Shown piece after piece: positions 1 through 5,657 of a stretch of 5,979 nucleotides of DNA. This DNA comes from JAPLDA01 sp043742705 (GTDB lineage Bacteria > Bacteroidota > Bacteroidia > AKYH767-A > 2013-40CM-41-45), in the NCBI GenBank assembly GCA_043742705.1, contig JAYTXY010000009.1, positions 1 through 5,979 on the forward strand, written 5' to 3'. Position numbers and translations under genes: made by a program. The notes below the pieces were generated by a model. The model did not search any database. It worked only from the letters and a program-made list of their open reading frames with translations, and had not been told where the DNA came from. Positions within the stretch are counted from its first letter, which is position 1; every line of letters starts with the position of its first letter.

Positions 1-4
1 CAAA

Positions 5-46
5 GTCCATTATCGACTTTGAACTTTGAACTTTGAACTTTGAACT
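5..46. repeat. 7-bp (heptad) tandem repeat upstream of cdd
   Basis: Read on the plus strand, ATCGACT (12-18) is followed by four exact TTGAACT units (19-46). GTCCATT at 5-11 keeps the same 7-nt register, so the array may continue past the left edge of the window. On the minus strand the units read GTTCAAA four times, then GTCGATA (complement of 11-17), so each begins GTY. The same GTCGATA heptamer occurs in register in the second array at 3960-3994. The tandem structure is seen directly; its origin and role are unknown. Intergenic heptads of this kind are, from general knowledge, frequent in Bacteroidota genomes. Confidence 0.9.
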
Positions 47-55
47 CTATCTTTA
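25..55 (+). promoter_or_regulatory. putative Bacteroidota-type promoter for cdd
   Basis: TATCTTTA at 48-55 matches the Bacteroidota -7 consensus TAnnTTTG in all but the last base. A TTTG (25-28), supplied by one of the heptad units, lies 19 nt upstream, which is the usual distance for the -33 box. The predicted transcript would start near position 60, giving a leader of about 20 nt before the cdd ATG at 80. The motif match and spacing are seen; promoter activity is inferred. Because TTTG recurs every 7 nt here, the exact -33 partner is uncertain. Confidence 0.45.
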
Positions 56-79
56 ATCCCCTTTTCTAAAAGCGAACCT

Positions 80-589
80 ATGAAGAAATTGCATGTGCAG
101 TCTGAATTTCTTGAATTTGATTCAGTTGACGACTTGGATCCTGTGGATCAAAAATTAGTTGCTGAAGCCCGAAAGAGTGCAGGTAATGCGTATGCACCAT
201 ATTCAAATTTTAATGTAGGTGCAGCTGTTCTTCTTGAGAATGGTACTGTCGTACTTGGCAACAACCAGGAAAACGCTTCCTATCCGATCGGACTTTGTGC
301 TGAACGTGTTGCCGTATTTTCTGCAGGAGCAAATTATCCGGGTGTAAAAATTAAAGCGATTGCCATTACAGCGACTTCAAAACAGTTTGCGATTGATCAG
401 CCGGTGGCTCCGTGCGGTGCCTGCAGGCAGGCGATTGCAGAATACGAACATCGGTATCAATATCCGATTCGTTTAATTCTCTTTGGTGAAACCGGAAAAG
501 TACTGATTGCGGAAGGCATAAAAAACTTTTTACCATATATGTTTGATGGTGATAACCTGAAAGCAAAAGGTGATAGCGGAAGCCTGTAA
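80..589 (+). CDS. cdd: cytidine deaminase
   Basis: This is a zinc-dependent cytidine deaminase converting cytidine and deoxycytidine to uridine and deoxyuridine plus ammonia in cytosolic pyrimidine salvage. The 169-residue protein carries the whole family signature: FNVGAA at 44-49, the substrate-binding segment NQENASYP around 62-69, the catalytic CAE at 73-75 (Cys73 zinc ligand, Glu75 proton shuttle) and PCGAC at 111-115 (zinc ligands Cys112 and Cys115). Tetrameric CDAs usually have about 130-145 residues; the extra roughly 25 residues are mainly at the N terminus, before KLVAEARKSAGNAYAPYS. The ATG at 80 is the only sensible start. No Shine-Dalgarno is visible. The gene is followed after 21 bp by a DinB-like gene and then pdhA; cdd beside pdhA/pdhC is an arrangement I recall from other Bacteroidota. 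All catalytic residues are intact. Confidence 0.96.
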   Translation: MKKLHVQSEFLEFDSVDDLDPVDQKLVAEARKSAGNAYAPYSNFNVGAAVLLENGTVVLGNNQENASYPIGLCAERVAVFSAGANYPGVKIKAIAITATSKQFAIDQPVAPCGACRQAIAEYEHRYQYPIRLILFGETGKVLIAEGIKNFLPYMFDGDNLKAKGDSGSL

Positions 590-610
590 AATGATAATGT
601 TAAATGTCTC

Positions 611-1141
611 ATGGAAACTATCGCACAGGAATATTTGACGGAATCCATTAAAAGTTTTCACGGATTGAAGTCGAATGCTGAAAAAGCAATAGCACAGCTT
701 GCGGACAGTGAATTGCATTTTCTTCCCGATGCAGAATCAAACAGCATCGTCATCATCATGAAACATCTTTCGGGGAATATGTTGTCACGCTTTACTGATT
801 TTCTCACCACTGACGGAGAAAAACCAGACCGCAACCGTGACGGAGAATTTGAAGATGATTTTACTTCACGCGAAGACCTGATGAATTTCTGGAACAAAGG
901 ATGGAGTTGTCTTTTTGATTCGTTAGATAAACTTTCAGAAGAGGATCTGTTGAAAATTATTTACATCAGAAAGGAACCGCATACCGTCTTACGCGCGATT
1001 CAGAGGCAGTTGGCGCACTATGCGTACCATGTCGGGCAAATTGTTTTTCTCGCGAAACAAATCAAGTCTTCTGATTTTAAAACTCTCTCCATTGCAAAAG
1101 GTGAGTCATCGAAATACATTCATCATCCGCCCGGGAAATAA
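611..1141 (+). CDS. DinB-like four-helix protein (DUF1572 type)
   Basis: The 176-residue protein resembles the DUF1572 branch of the DinB/YfiT-like putative metalloenzyme superfamily. These are four-helix bundles that usually hold a divalent metal with three histidines. The candidate triad is visible: His52 in the MKHLSGNM segment of helix 2, and His136 and His140 in an HxxxH motif (LAHYAYHVGQI) of the last helix. The FWNKGWSCLFDSLDKL segment (93-108) fits helix 3. There is no signal peptide or membrane segment, so it is probably cytosolic. The chemistry of this subgroup is generally not established; some relatives transfer thiols, but no substrate can be named here. The gene starts 21 bp after cdd on the same strand, so co-transcription is plausible, while a promoter-like box lies between it and pdhA. 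The ATG at 604 is out of frame. The short tail after about 155 is poorly conserved-looking. Confidence 0.8.
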   Translation: METIAQEYLTESIKSFHGLKSNAEKAIAQLADSELHFLPDAESNSIVIIMKHLSGNMLSRFTDFLTTDGEKPDRNRDGEFEDDFTSREDLMNFWNKGWSCLFDSLDKLSEEDLLKIIYIRKEPHTVLRAIQRQLAHYAYHVGQIVFLAKQIKSSDFKTLSIAKGESSKYIHHPPGK

Positions 1142-1182
1142 TGGAAAATAACGGTTGCTGAGGCTTCATTTCTCATTTCTTC

Positions 1183-1190
1183 TATCTTTG
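1183..1190 (+). promoter_or_regulatory. putative -7 promoter box for pdhA
   Basis: TATCTTTG is an exact match to the Bacteroidota -7 consensus TAnnTTTG. It lies in the 72-bp gap between the DinB-like gene and pdhA and shares the 8-mer CTATCTTT with the box upstream of cdd (47-54). A start near 1195 would leave about 20-45 nt of leader depending on which pdhA start is used. The -33 partner is weak: the closest TTG (1155-1157) is 25 nt upstream, longer than the usual spacing. Activity is inferred from the motif only. Confidence 0.6.
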
Positions 1191-1213
1191 CACGAGTAAT
1201 AAATTCTGCATGT

Positions 1214-2233
1214 ATGATGGATCTTGAAATTCCAATTATGTCGAAAACGAAATTTACAAAAAAGCAGTATCTCCAATGGTATGAAGGCATGCTGCTCATG
1301 CGCAAGTTTGAAGAACGGGCTGGGCAATTGTACGGCATGCAAAAGATAAAGGGCTTTTGTCATCTTTATATCGGACAAGAGGCAGTAGTTGCTGGTGCTA
1401 TGTCAGTGCTGAAAAAGGAAGACGCCATGATTACTGCATATCGTGATCATGCACATGCTATCGCGAAAGGAATTTCTGCAAATGCAGTGATGGCAGAACT
1501 GTATGGTAAAGTTACCGGCTGTTCAAAAGGCAAAGGTGGATCCATGCACATGTTTTCAGCTGAACATCGTTTTTTCGGCGGACATGGAATTGTGGGAGGG
1601 CAGATTCCTCTCGGAGCAGGTATTGCCTTCGCTGAAAAATACAACGGTTCAAAAAATGTTTGCGTGTGTTACATGGGAGATGGTGCTGTTCGGCAAGGAG
1701 CGTTGCATGAAACATTTAACATGGCTATGTTGTGGTCGCTGCCTGTTATTTTTGTCATTGAGAATAATAACTACGCAATGGGAACTTCTGTTGAACGAAC
1801 CAGTAACGTGACGGAGCTTTATAAAATTGGTTTGTCGTACGACATGCCTTCAGAACCTGTTGACGGAATGAGTGTGGAAGCTGTTCATGTTGCCATGGAG
1901 AAAGCAGTACAGCATGCTCGTAACGGAAAAGGACCGACTCTTCTTGAAATCAATACGTATCGTTACAAAGGGCACTCGATGAGTGATCCTGCGAAATACA
2001 GGACGAAGGAAGAAGTGGAATCGTTCAAAGCGAAAGATCCTGTAGAGGTAGTTTTGAAAACTATTGTGGAAAATAAATTCGCTTCTCAAAAGGAAATTGA
2101 CGAGATCAGCGAACGCGTAAAAGTTACGGTGGAAGATTCAGTTCGCTTTGCGGAAGAGTCAGCATATCCTGATCCATCTGAACTTTATAAAGATGTGTAT
2201 GTGCAGAATGACTACCCTTACATAAAGGAATGA
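1214..2233 (+). CDS. pdhA: pyruvate dehydrogenase E1 component, alpha subunit
   Basis: E1-alpha pairs with E1-beta to form the thiamine-diphosphate enzyme that decarboxylates pyruvate and acetylates the lipoyl arm of E2. Visible marks are YRDHAHA (76-82), KGKGGSMHMF (105-114), GHGIVGGQIPLGAG (123-136), the ThDP/Mg motif from GDG at 155-157 to ENNNYAMG at 183-190, and the phosphorylation-loop sequence YRYKGHSMSDP (249-259) with its conserved His254. The 339-residue length fits the two-subunit E1 alpha type. The second in-frame ATG at 1238 would give a 331-residue protein starting MSKTKFTKKQYLQWYE, closer to the N terminus I know from Bacteroidota homologues, so residues 1-8 may be untranslated; neither start has a visible ribosome-binding site. 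An E2 gene lies downstream, supporting pyruvate or a related 2-oxoacid as substrate. A branched-chain or acetoin dehydrogenase role cannot be excluded by sequence alone. No E1-beta or E3 gene is in the window. Confidence 0.95.
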   Translation: MMDLEIPIMSKTKFTKKQYLQWYEGMLLMRKFEERAGQLYGMQKIKGFCHLYIGQEAVVAGAMSVLKKEDAMITAYRDHAHAIAKGISANAVMAELYGKVTGCSKGKGGSMHMFSAEHRFFGGHGIVGGQIPLGAGIAFAEKYNGSKNVCVCYMGDGAVRQGALHETFNMAMLWSLPVIFVIENNNYAMGTSVERTSNVTELYKIGLSYDMPSEPVDGMSVEAVHVAMEKAVQHARNGKGPTLLEINTYRYKGHSMSDPAKYRTKEEVESFKAKDPVEVVLKTIVENKFASQKEIDEISERVKVTVEDSVRFAEESAYPDPSELYKDVYVQNDYPYIKE

Positions 2234-2237
2234 TTTT

Positions 2238-2264
2238 AAATTATGAATTTTAGATTTTAGATTT
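2238..2264 (+). repeat. left inverted-repeat arm of the four-helix-bundle unit
   Basis: This 27-bp AT-rich arm is complementary to 2641-2667. The 18 bp nearest the gene (2247-2264) match perfectly, followed by two non-identical positions (2245-2246) and seven more matching base pairs (2238-2244). Inside it the sequence repeats with a 7-nt period: ATTATGA, ATTTTAG, ATTTTAG from 2240 on. It begins 4 bp after the pdhA stop codon and ends 4 bp before the ATG of the inserted gene. Confidence 0.9.
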
Positions 2265-2268
2265 CATT

Positions 2269-2655
2269 ATGAAGGATTCTGAGAATCTGATTCTGAATAA
2301 GACTTTTGAGTTTGCATTGCAAATCGTTAGTCTTTACGTAGTTTTTAAAAACCAACATGAGTATGAATTGTCAAAACAATTTCTTCGATCAGGAACTTCC
2401 ATCGGAGCAAATGTAGAAGAGGCAATAGCTGCTCATTCAAGAAAGGACTTTATTGCAAAGATGGTCATTGCAGCAAAAGAGGCACGGGAAACAAGATATT
2501 GGTTACGTTTGTTGAATAAGAGTCAGGTTGTGAAACATGATTACAAACAATTCCTGGATGAAATAGAATCCATCATAAATGTTCTCACAAAAATTGTGAA
2601 GACATCTCAGGAAAATAATCTACCCGTTTCATCTAATTTTAAATCTAAAATCTAA
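2269..2655 (+). CDS. four-helix-bundle protein, 23S rRNA intervening-sequence (S23/IVP) family
   Basis: The 128-residue protein fits the 23S-rRNA-intervening-sequence protein family (Pfam 23S_rRNA_IVP type, TIGR02436 type), normally about 115-130 residues, small, basic and forming a four-helix bundle. Diagnostic segments are KTFEFALQIV (11-20), QFLRSGTSIGANVEEA (37-52), the SRKDFIAKMVIAAKEARET stretch (57-75) and YWLRLL (77-82), followed by an amphipathic last helix (about 91-112). Relatives occur inside 23S rRNA inserts, beside retroelement reverse transcriptases (Avd-like accessory proteins) and as free genes in many Bacteroidota; their molecular role is largely unknown, though nucleic-acid binding is proposed. 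The ATG at 2269 lies 4 bp inside the left repeat arm, and the last codons plus stop (KSKI-stop, 2641-2655) are encoded by the right arm. The frame is intact, so the gene is probably expressed with the PDH operon rather than decayed. It has no evident link to PDH function. Confidence 0.93.
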   Translation: MKDSENLILNKTFEFALQIVSLYVVFKNQHEYELSKQFLRSGTSIGANVEEAIAAHSRKDFIAKMVIAAKEARETRYWLRLLNKSQVVKHDYKQFLDEIESIINVLTKIVKTSQENNLPVSSNFKSKI

Positions 2656-2667
2656 AATCTATAATTT
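2641..2667 (-). repeat. right inverted-repeat arm of the four-helix-bundle unit
   Basis: This arm is the reverse complement of 2238-2264 at 25 of 27 positions. As RNA, one of the two remaining positions would be a G-U pair (2245 with 2660), leaving a single A-C mismatch (2246 with 2659). It contains AAATCTA-type units in a 7-nt period, includes the stop codon of the four-helix-bundle gene (TAA, 2653-2655), and ends 7 bp before the E2 start codon. Confidence 0.9.
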
Positions 2668-2674
2668 CATTTCC

Positions 2675-3955
2675 ATGGCTGAAGTCGTACGAATGCCGAA
2701 GATGAGTGATACAATGACAGAAGGTGTTGTATCGAAGTGGCACAAAAAAATCGGTGATACCATTAAGTCGGGTGATCTTGTCGCTGACATTGAAACCGAT
2801 AAGGCAACGATGGAATTTGAATCGTACCAGGATGGAGTGCTGTTGTACATAGGAGTGGAAGAAGGAAAAGCGGCTCCTGTTGACGGCATCCTTGCAGTCG
2901 TAGGGAAAGCGGGTGAAGATTACAAGCCACTTCTCGATGCTGAAAAAAATAAAGTATCTGAACCTGTGGCGAAAAAAGAAGAAGCAAAACCTGTTGCTGC
3001 TGTTTCTGCAAAAACAGAACCACCAAAACTTTCTGTTGCTCCGGTCAACAATGTTCAACCTGTTGTTGCATCTACTTCTTCAGATTCAAAAATGAAAGCG
3101 TCACCGCTTGCAAAACGTTTGGCTTCTGAAAAGGGAATTGATCTTTCAAAAATAATGGGCAGCGGAGATTCGGGAAGAATTGTGAAACGAGATATCGATT
3201 GGTTCAAACCGGGTATGTTCGTTCAAGCCTCGGAAAAAGTATTTGCACAAGCAGTCACTTCAGAAAGTTTCGAAGAAATTCCGGTTTCACAAATGCGGAA
3301 GACGATTGCAAAACGTCTTTCAGAAAGTAAGTTCACTGCACCGCATTTTTACCTCACCGTTGAGATTGACATGGATGCTGCAATTACAGCACGTGAATCG
3401 ATCATGGCAATTACGTCTTCAAGAGTTTCTTACAACGACTTTGTGATCAAAGCTGCTGCTGCTGCTTTACGACAGCATCCGAAAGTTAATTCATCGTGGC
3501 TCGGAGATAAAATCAGGATCAATCACCATGTTCACATTGGTGTTGCTGTGGCTGTTGAAGAAGGGTTGCTGGTTCCTGTGGTTCGATTTGCTGACAGCAA
3601 AACATTGCGCGAGATTAACGCTGAAGTGAAAGACTATGCACAGAAGGCAAAAGATAAAAAACTACAGCCCGCTGAATGGGAGGGAAACACGTTTACTGTT
3701 TCCAACCTCGGCATGTTCGGCATTGAAGAATTCACGGCCATCATCAACACTCCTGATGCATGTATTTTAGCCGTTGGCGGAATTTTGCAAAAACCTGTCG
3801 TGAAAAACGGACAAATCGTTCCCGGAAACCTGATGAAGGTAACATTGAGTTGCGATCACAGAGTCGTTGACGGTGCCACCGGAGCAGATTTTCTTAGGAC
3901 ATTTAAAGGGCTGATGGAAAATCCGGTGATCTTGTTAGGTCAGGCAAGTATTTAA
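2675..3955 (+). CDS. pdhC: pyruvate dehydrogenase E2 component (dihydrolipoamide acetyltransferase)
   Basis: E2 is the core acyltransferase that takes the acetyl group from E1 on a swinging lipoyl arm and passes it to CoA. The 426-residue protein shows the usual order: one lipoyl domain (about 2-78) with the lipoylation site ETDKATME (Lys43); an Ala/Pro/Lys-rich flexible linker (about 90-138); a peripheral-subunit-binding domain (141-174, SPLAKRLASEKGIDL to SGRIVKRDI); a second short linker; and the catalytic domain from about 200, with SNLGMFGIEEFTAIINTP (343-360) and the active-site DHRVVDG (394-400; His395, Asp399). A single lipoyl domain is at the short end; some Bacteroidota E2 proteins carry two. 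The ATG at 2675 gives the canonical start MAEVVRMPKMSDTM. It lies 19 bp after the four-helix-bundle gene and probably belongs to the same transcript as pdhA. Substrate class (pyruvate rather than another 2-oxoacid) is inferred from family resemblance and gene order. Confidence 0.95.
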   Translation: MAEVVRMPKMSDTMTEGVVSKWHKKIGDTIKSGDLVADIETDKATMEFESYQDGVLLYIGVEEGKAAPVDGILAVVGKAGEDYKPLLDAEKNKVSEPVAKKEEAKPVAAVSAKTEPPKLSVAPVNNVQPVVASTSSDSKMKASPLAKRLASEKGIDLSKIMGSGDSGRIVKRDIDWFKPGMFVQASEKVFAQAVTSESFEEIPVSQMRKTIAKRLSESKFTAPHFYLTVEIDMDAAITARESIMAITSSRVSYNDFVIKAAAAALRQHPKVNSSWLGDKIRINHHVHIGVAVAVEEGLLVPVVRFADSKTLREINAEVKDYAQKAKDKKLQPAEWEGNTFTVSNLGMFGIEEFTAIINTPDACILAVGGILQKPVVKNGQIVPGNLMKVTLSCDHRVVDGATGADFLRTFKGLMENPVILLGQASI

Positions 3956-3959
3956 AAAT

Positions 3960-3994
3960 GTCCACGGTCCACTGTCGATAGTCAACGGTCAGTG
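3960..3994 (+). repeat. degenerate GTCNNNN heptad array between convergent genes
   Basis: Five consecutive heptamers each start with GTC: GTCCACG, GTCCACT, GTCGATA, GTCAACG, GTCAGTG. The array fills most of the 53-bp gap between the E2 stop codon and the adenine deaminase stop codon. GTCGATA is identical to a unit of the array at the left edge, where it lies on the minus strand (11-17). No strong hairpin with a T-tract is present, so it does not look like a classical intrinsic terminator for either gene. The periodicity is seen directly; function is unknown. Confidence 0.8.
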
Positions 3995-4008
3995 CTTCTT
4001 AAATTTCT

Positions 4009-5652
4009 TTACTCCAAAAAAAGGTCCGTAAACCCAAACGCACCGACATCGAATAATCCTTTGTCGCTGATTTTAAATTTAGGAATTACCAAAAGAGCCA
4101 TAAAAGAAAGCGTCATAAAAGGAGCGCGCAATTTACTTCCAAGTTCTTTCGCCATTTTATCCAGCTTCGCATAATCTGCAGAAACTTTTTGCCAGGAATC
4201 GGTTGACATCAATCCTGCAACAGCCAGTGGAAGAACACGGTTTTCATTTTTTGAAACCACACTCAGTCCACCTTTGTGTTGAATGATGAGGTTCACGGCT
4301 TTGCAAATTTCTTCATCACTCACGCCAACGGCAATTATATTGTGAGAATCGTGTGCAACGGAGGATGCAATCGCTCCTTCTTTCAACCCGAAGTTTTTTA
4401 TGAAACCAATCACAGGAATTTCGTTTGTGTAACGGTTGACCAAAGCAATTTTCAAAATATCCTGTTCGGTATCTGAAACCACAAAACCATTTTCGATTTT
4501 CGGGATTACTGTGATTTCTTCGGTGATCAATTGTCCATCTAATGCGACAATCACACGCTTTTTCATCGAACGCGGTTCTACACGAAAATCACTTTCTTTT
4601 TTCGGCAGCGAAGAAAAATTATTGATGGCATCAAAAGAAATTTCAGGAAGAAAGACAGTTCCTTTTTCCGCAACCAGTTCTCCGTCAATCACAGTTTTTA
4701 AAACGGTGAGTTGATCAAGGTTGTCAACGACTATAAAATCTGCTTCATCGCCTTGTTGCAGCAATCCTACTTCAAGATCATAGTGCAATACAGGATTCAC
4801 ACAGGCACAACGCAGCACATTCATTTTATCAAGTTCCAGTTTGAAAGCGCGTTTCACCAAATCGTTGATGTGTCCGATTTCAAGATCATCGGGATGTTTG
4901 TCATCGCTGCAAAACATAATTTCATTTGGAAACTCATCAACAAGTGAAATCAATGCATCGAAATTTTTCGCAGCTGATCCTTCACGAATTAAAATTTTCA
5001 TTCCGTGTTTCAGTTTATCCAACGCTTCTTCTTTGGTGAAACATTCATGGTCGGTACTGATTCCTGCTGCGATGTAATGTGCAGCATCTTCTCCGCGCAA
5101 ACCGGGAGCGTGTCCGTCAATCACTTTGTTGAACTTTTTTGCCACGGCTATTTTGTCCATGACTAAATCAGTTCTTCCCAATACTCCGGGATAGTTCATC
5201 ATCTCGGCAAGGTATTTCAAATCGTGTTCAAGGAACAATGCTTCAATGTCTTCCGCAGTAATTTCAGCGCCAGCTGTTTCAAACGAAGTAGCAGGAACAC
5301 ACGATGGAGCACCGAAATAAAATTTCAACGGTGAGTGTTCTGCATTCGTGATCATGTAACGCACGCCATCAACTCCCATTACATTGGCGATTTCATGAGG
5401 ATCAGAAACTGTTGCAACGGTTCCGTGCGCCAATGCAATTCTGGAAAACTCATACGGAATAAGCATCGAACTTTCAATGTGAATGTGCGCATCGATGAAA
5501 CCCGGAAGTATATATTCTTCGCCATCTTTCTTGGCGGAGATTTTTTTTACGGCACTTATTTTTCCGTCTTTGATCTCAAGTTTTCCGTAAAAGATGTCAT
5601 TGTTTACTACATCGACAATGTTCCCGCTTATTGATTGAATTGTTTTCATCAT
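4009..5652 (-). CDS. ade: adenine deaminase
   Basis: The enzyme deaminates adenine to hypoxanthine and ammonia in purine salvage; it is a metal-dependent amidohydrolase-superfamily protein of the bacterial Ade/AdeC type, not the adenosine-deaminase-like type. The 547-residue length fits that family (about 550-600). Visible motifs are GFIDAHIHIESSM (51-63; His56, His58, Glu60), AHGTVATVSDPHEIANVMG (75-93), LAEMMNYPGVLG (148-159; Glu150), DGHAPGL (179-185; His181), STDHECFT (199-206; His202) and CSDDKHPDDL (248-257; catalytic Asp), so the metal site appears complete. The C-terminal adenine-deaminase domain carries SSVAHDSHNIIAVG (430-443). Two adjacent ATG codons (5652 and 5649) make the first residue ambiguous. 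It starts 5 bp after the rhomboid-family gene on the same strand, so the two are probably co-transcribed, and it converges on pdhC. No signal peptide is seen; it should be cytosolic. Confidence 0.96.
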   Translation of the reverse strand: MMKTIQSISGNIVDVVNNDIFYGKLEIKDGKISAVKKISAKKDGEEYILPGFIDAHIHIESSMLIPYEFSRIALAHGTVATVSDPHEIANVMGVDGVRYMITNAEHSPLKFYFGAPSCVPATSFETAGAEITAEDIEALFLEHDLKYLAEMMNYPGVLGRTDLVMDKIAVAKKFNKVIDGHAPGLRGEDAAHYIAAGISTDHECFTKEEALDKLKHGMKILIREGSAAKNFDALISLVDEFPNEIMFCSDDKHPDDLEIGHINDLVKRAFKLELDKMNVLRCACVNPVLHYDLEVGLLQQGDEADFIVVDNLDQLTVLKTVIDGELVAEKGTVFLPEISFDAINNFSSLPKKESDFRVEPRSMKKRVIVALDGQLITEEITVIPKIENGFVVSDTEQDILKIALVNRYTNEIPVIGFIKNFGLKEGAIASSVAHDSHNIIAVGVSDEEICKAVNLIIQHKGGLSVVSKNENRVLPLAVAGLMSTDSWQKVSADYAKLDKMAKELGSKLRAPFMTLSFMALLVIPKFKISDKGLFDVGAFGFTDLFLE

Positions 5653-5657
5653 TGAAA

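Larger units (their letters stand above)
2238..2667 (+). mobile_element. putative insertion unit: inverted repeats around a four-helix-bundle gene
   Basis: A 430-bp unit consists almost entirely of two 27-bp inverted-repeat arms and one four-helix-bundle reading frame. It sits exactly in the junction of pdhA and the E2 gene, which would otherwise be separated by about 11 bp (TTTT after the pdhA stop plus seven bases before the E2 ATG). In 23S rRNA intervening sequences of this protein family, the gene is likewise carried inside a long terminal stem, which is known biology; the extension to this protein-coding operon is inference. No transposase is encoded and no convincing target-site duplication can be seen. 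The unit could be an old insertion moved in trans or through RNA, or it could be a resident gene with a repeated flank. Confidence 0.5.

Noticed and set aside
1..21. Perfect 7-bp inverted repeat CAAAGTC / GACTTTG with a 7-nt loop, as a possible terminator of an upstream gene
   Set aside because: No T-tract follows, the stem is short and only moderately GC, and the right half is simply the first unit of the heptad array; it may be a by-product of the repeat pattern.
5..46. CRISPR-like array
   Set aside because: The units are 7 bp, directly adjacent and without spacers; there are no cas genes.
2233..2672. Target-site duplication ATTT on both sides of the inverted-repeat unit (2233-2236 and 2669-2672)
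   Set aside because: Four A/T bases in very AT-rich flanks, not immediately abutting both arms in the same way, are not evidence of a duplication.
2645..3058. Antisense open frame of 137 codons opposite the start of the E2 gene
   Set aside because: The product is Phe/Arg/Ser-rich low-complexity sequence mirroring lipoyl-domain and linker codons, with no recognisable motif; the plus-strand E2 domain structure is unambiguous.
3454..3471. GCT-rich trinucleotide run in the E2 gene as a repeat tract
   Set aside because: It encodes the Ala-rich helix typical of the E2 catalytic domain (KAAAAALRQHP) and is explained by protein sequence.
3960..3994. Heptad array as a bidirectional intrinsic terminator between pdhC and ade
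   Set aside because: Only short pairings exist (CACTG with CAGTG across a 15-nt loop; an imperfect 12-bp palindrome at 3971-3982), with no T-run after them. It cannot be called a terminator from sequence.
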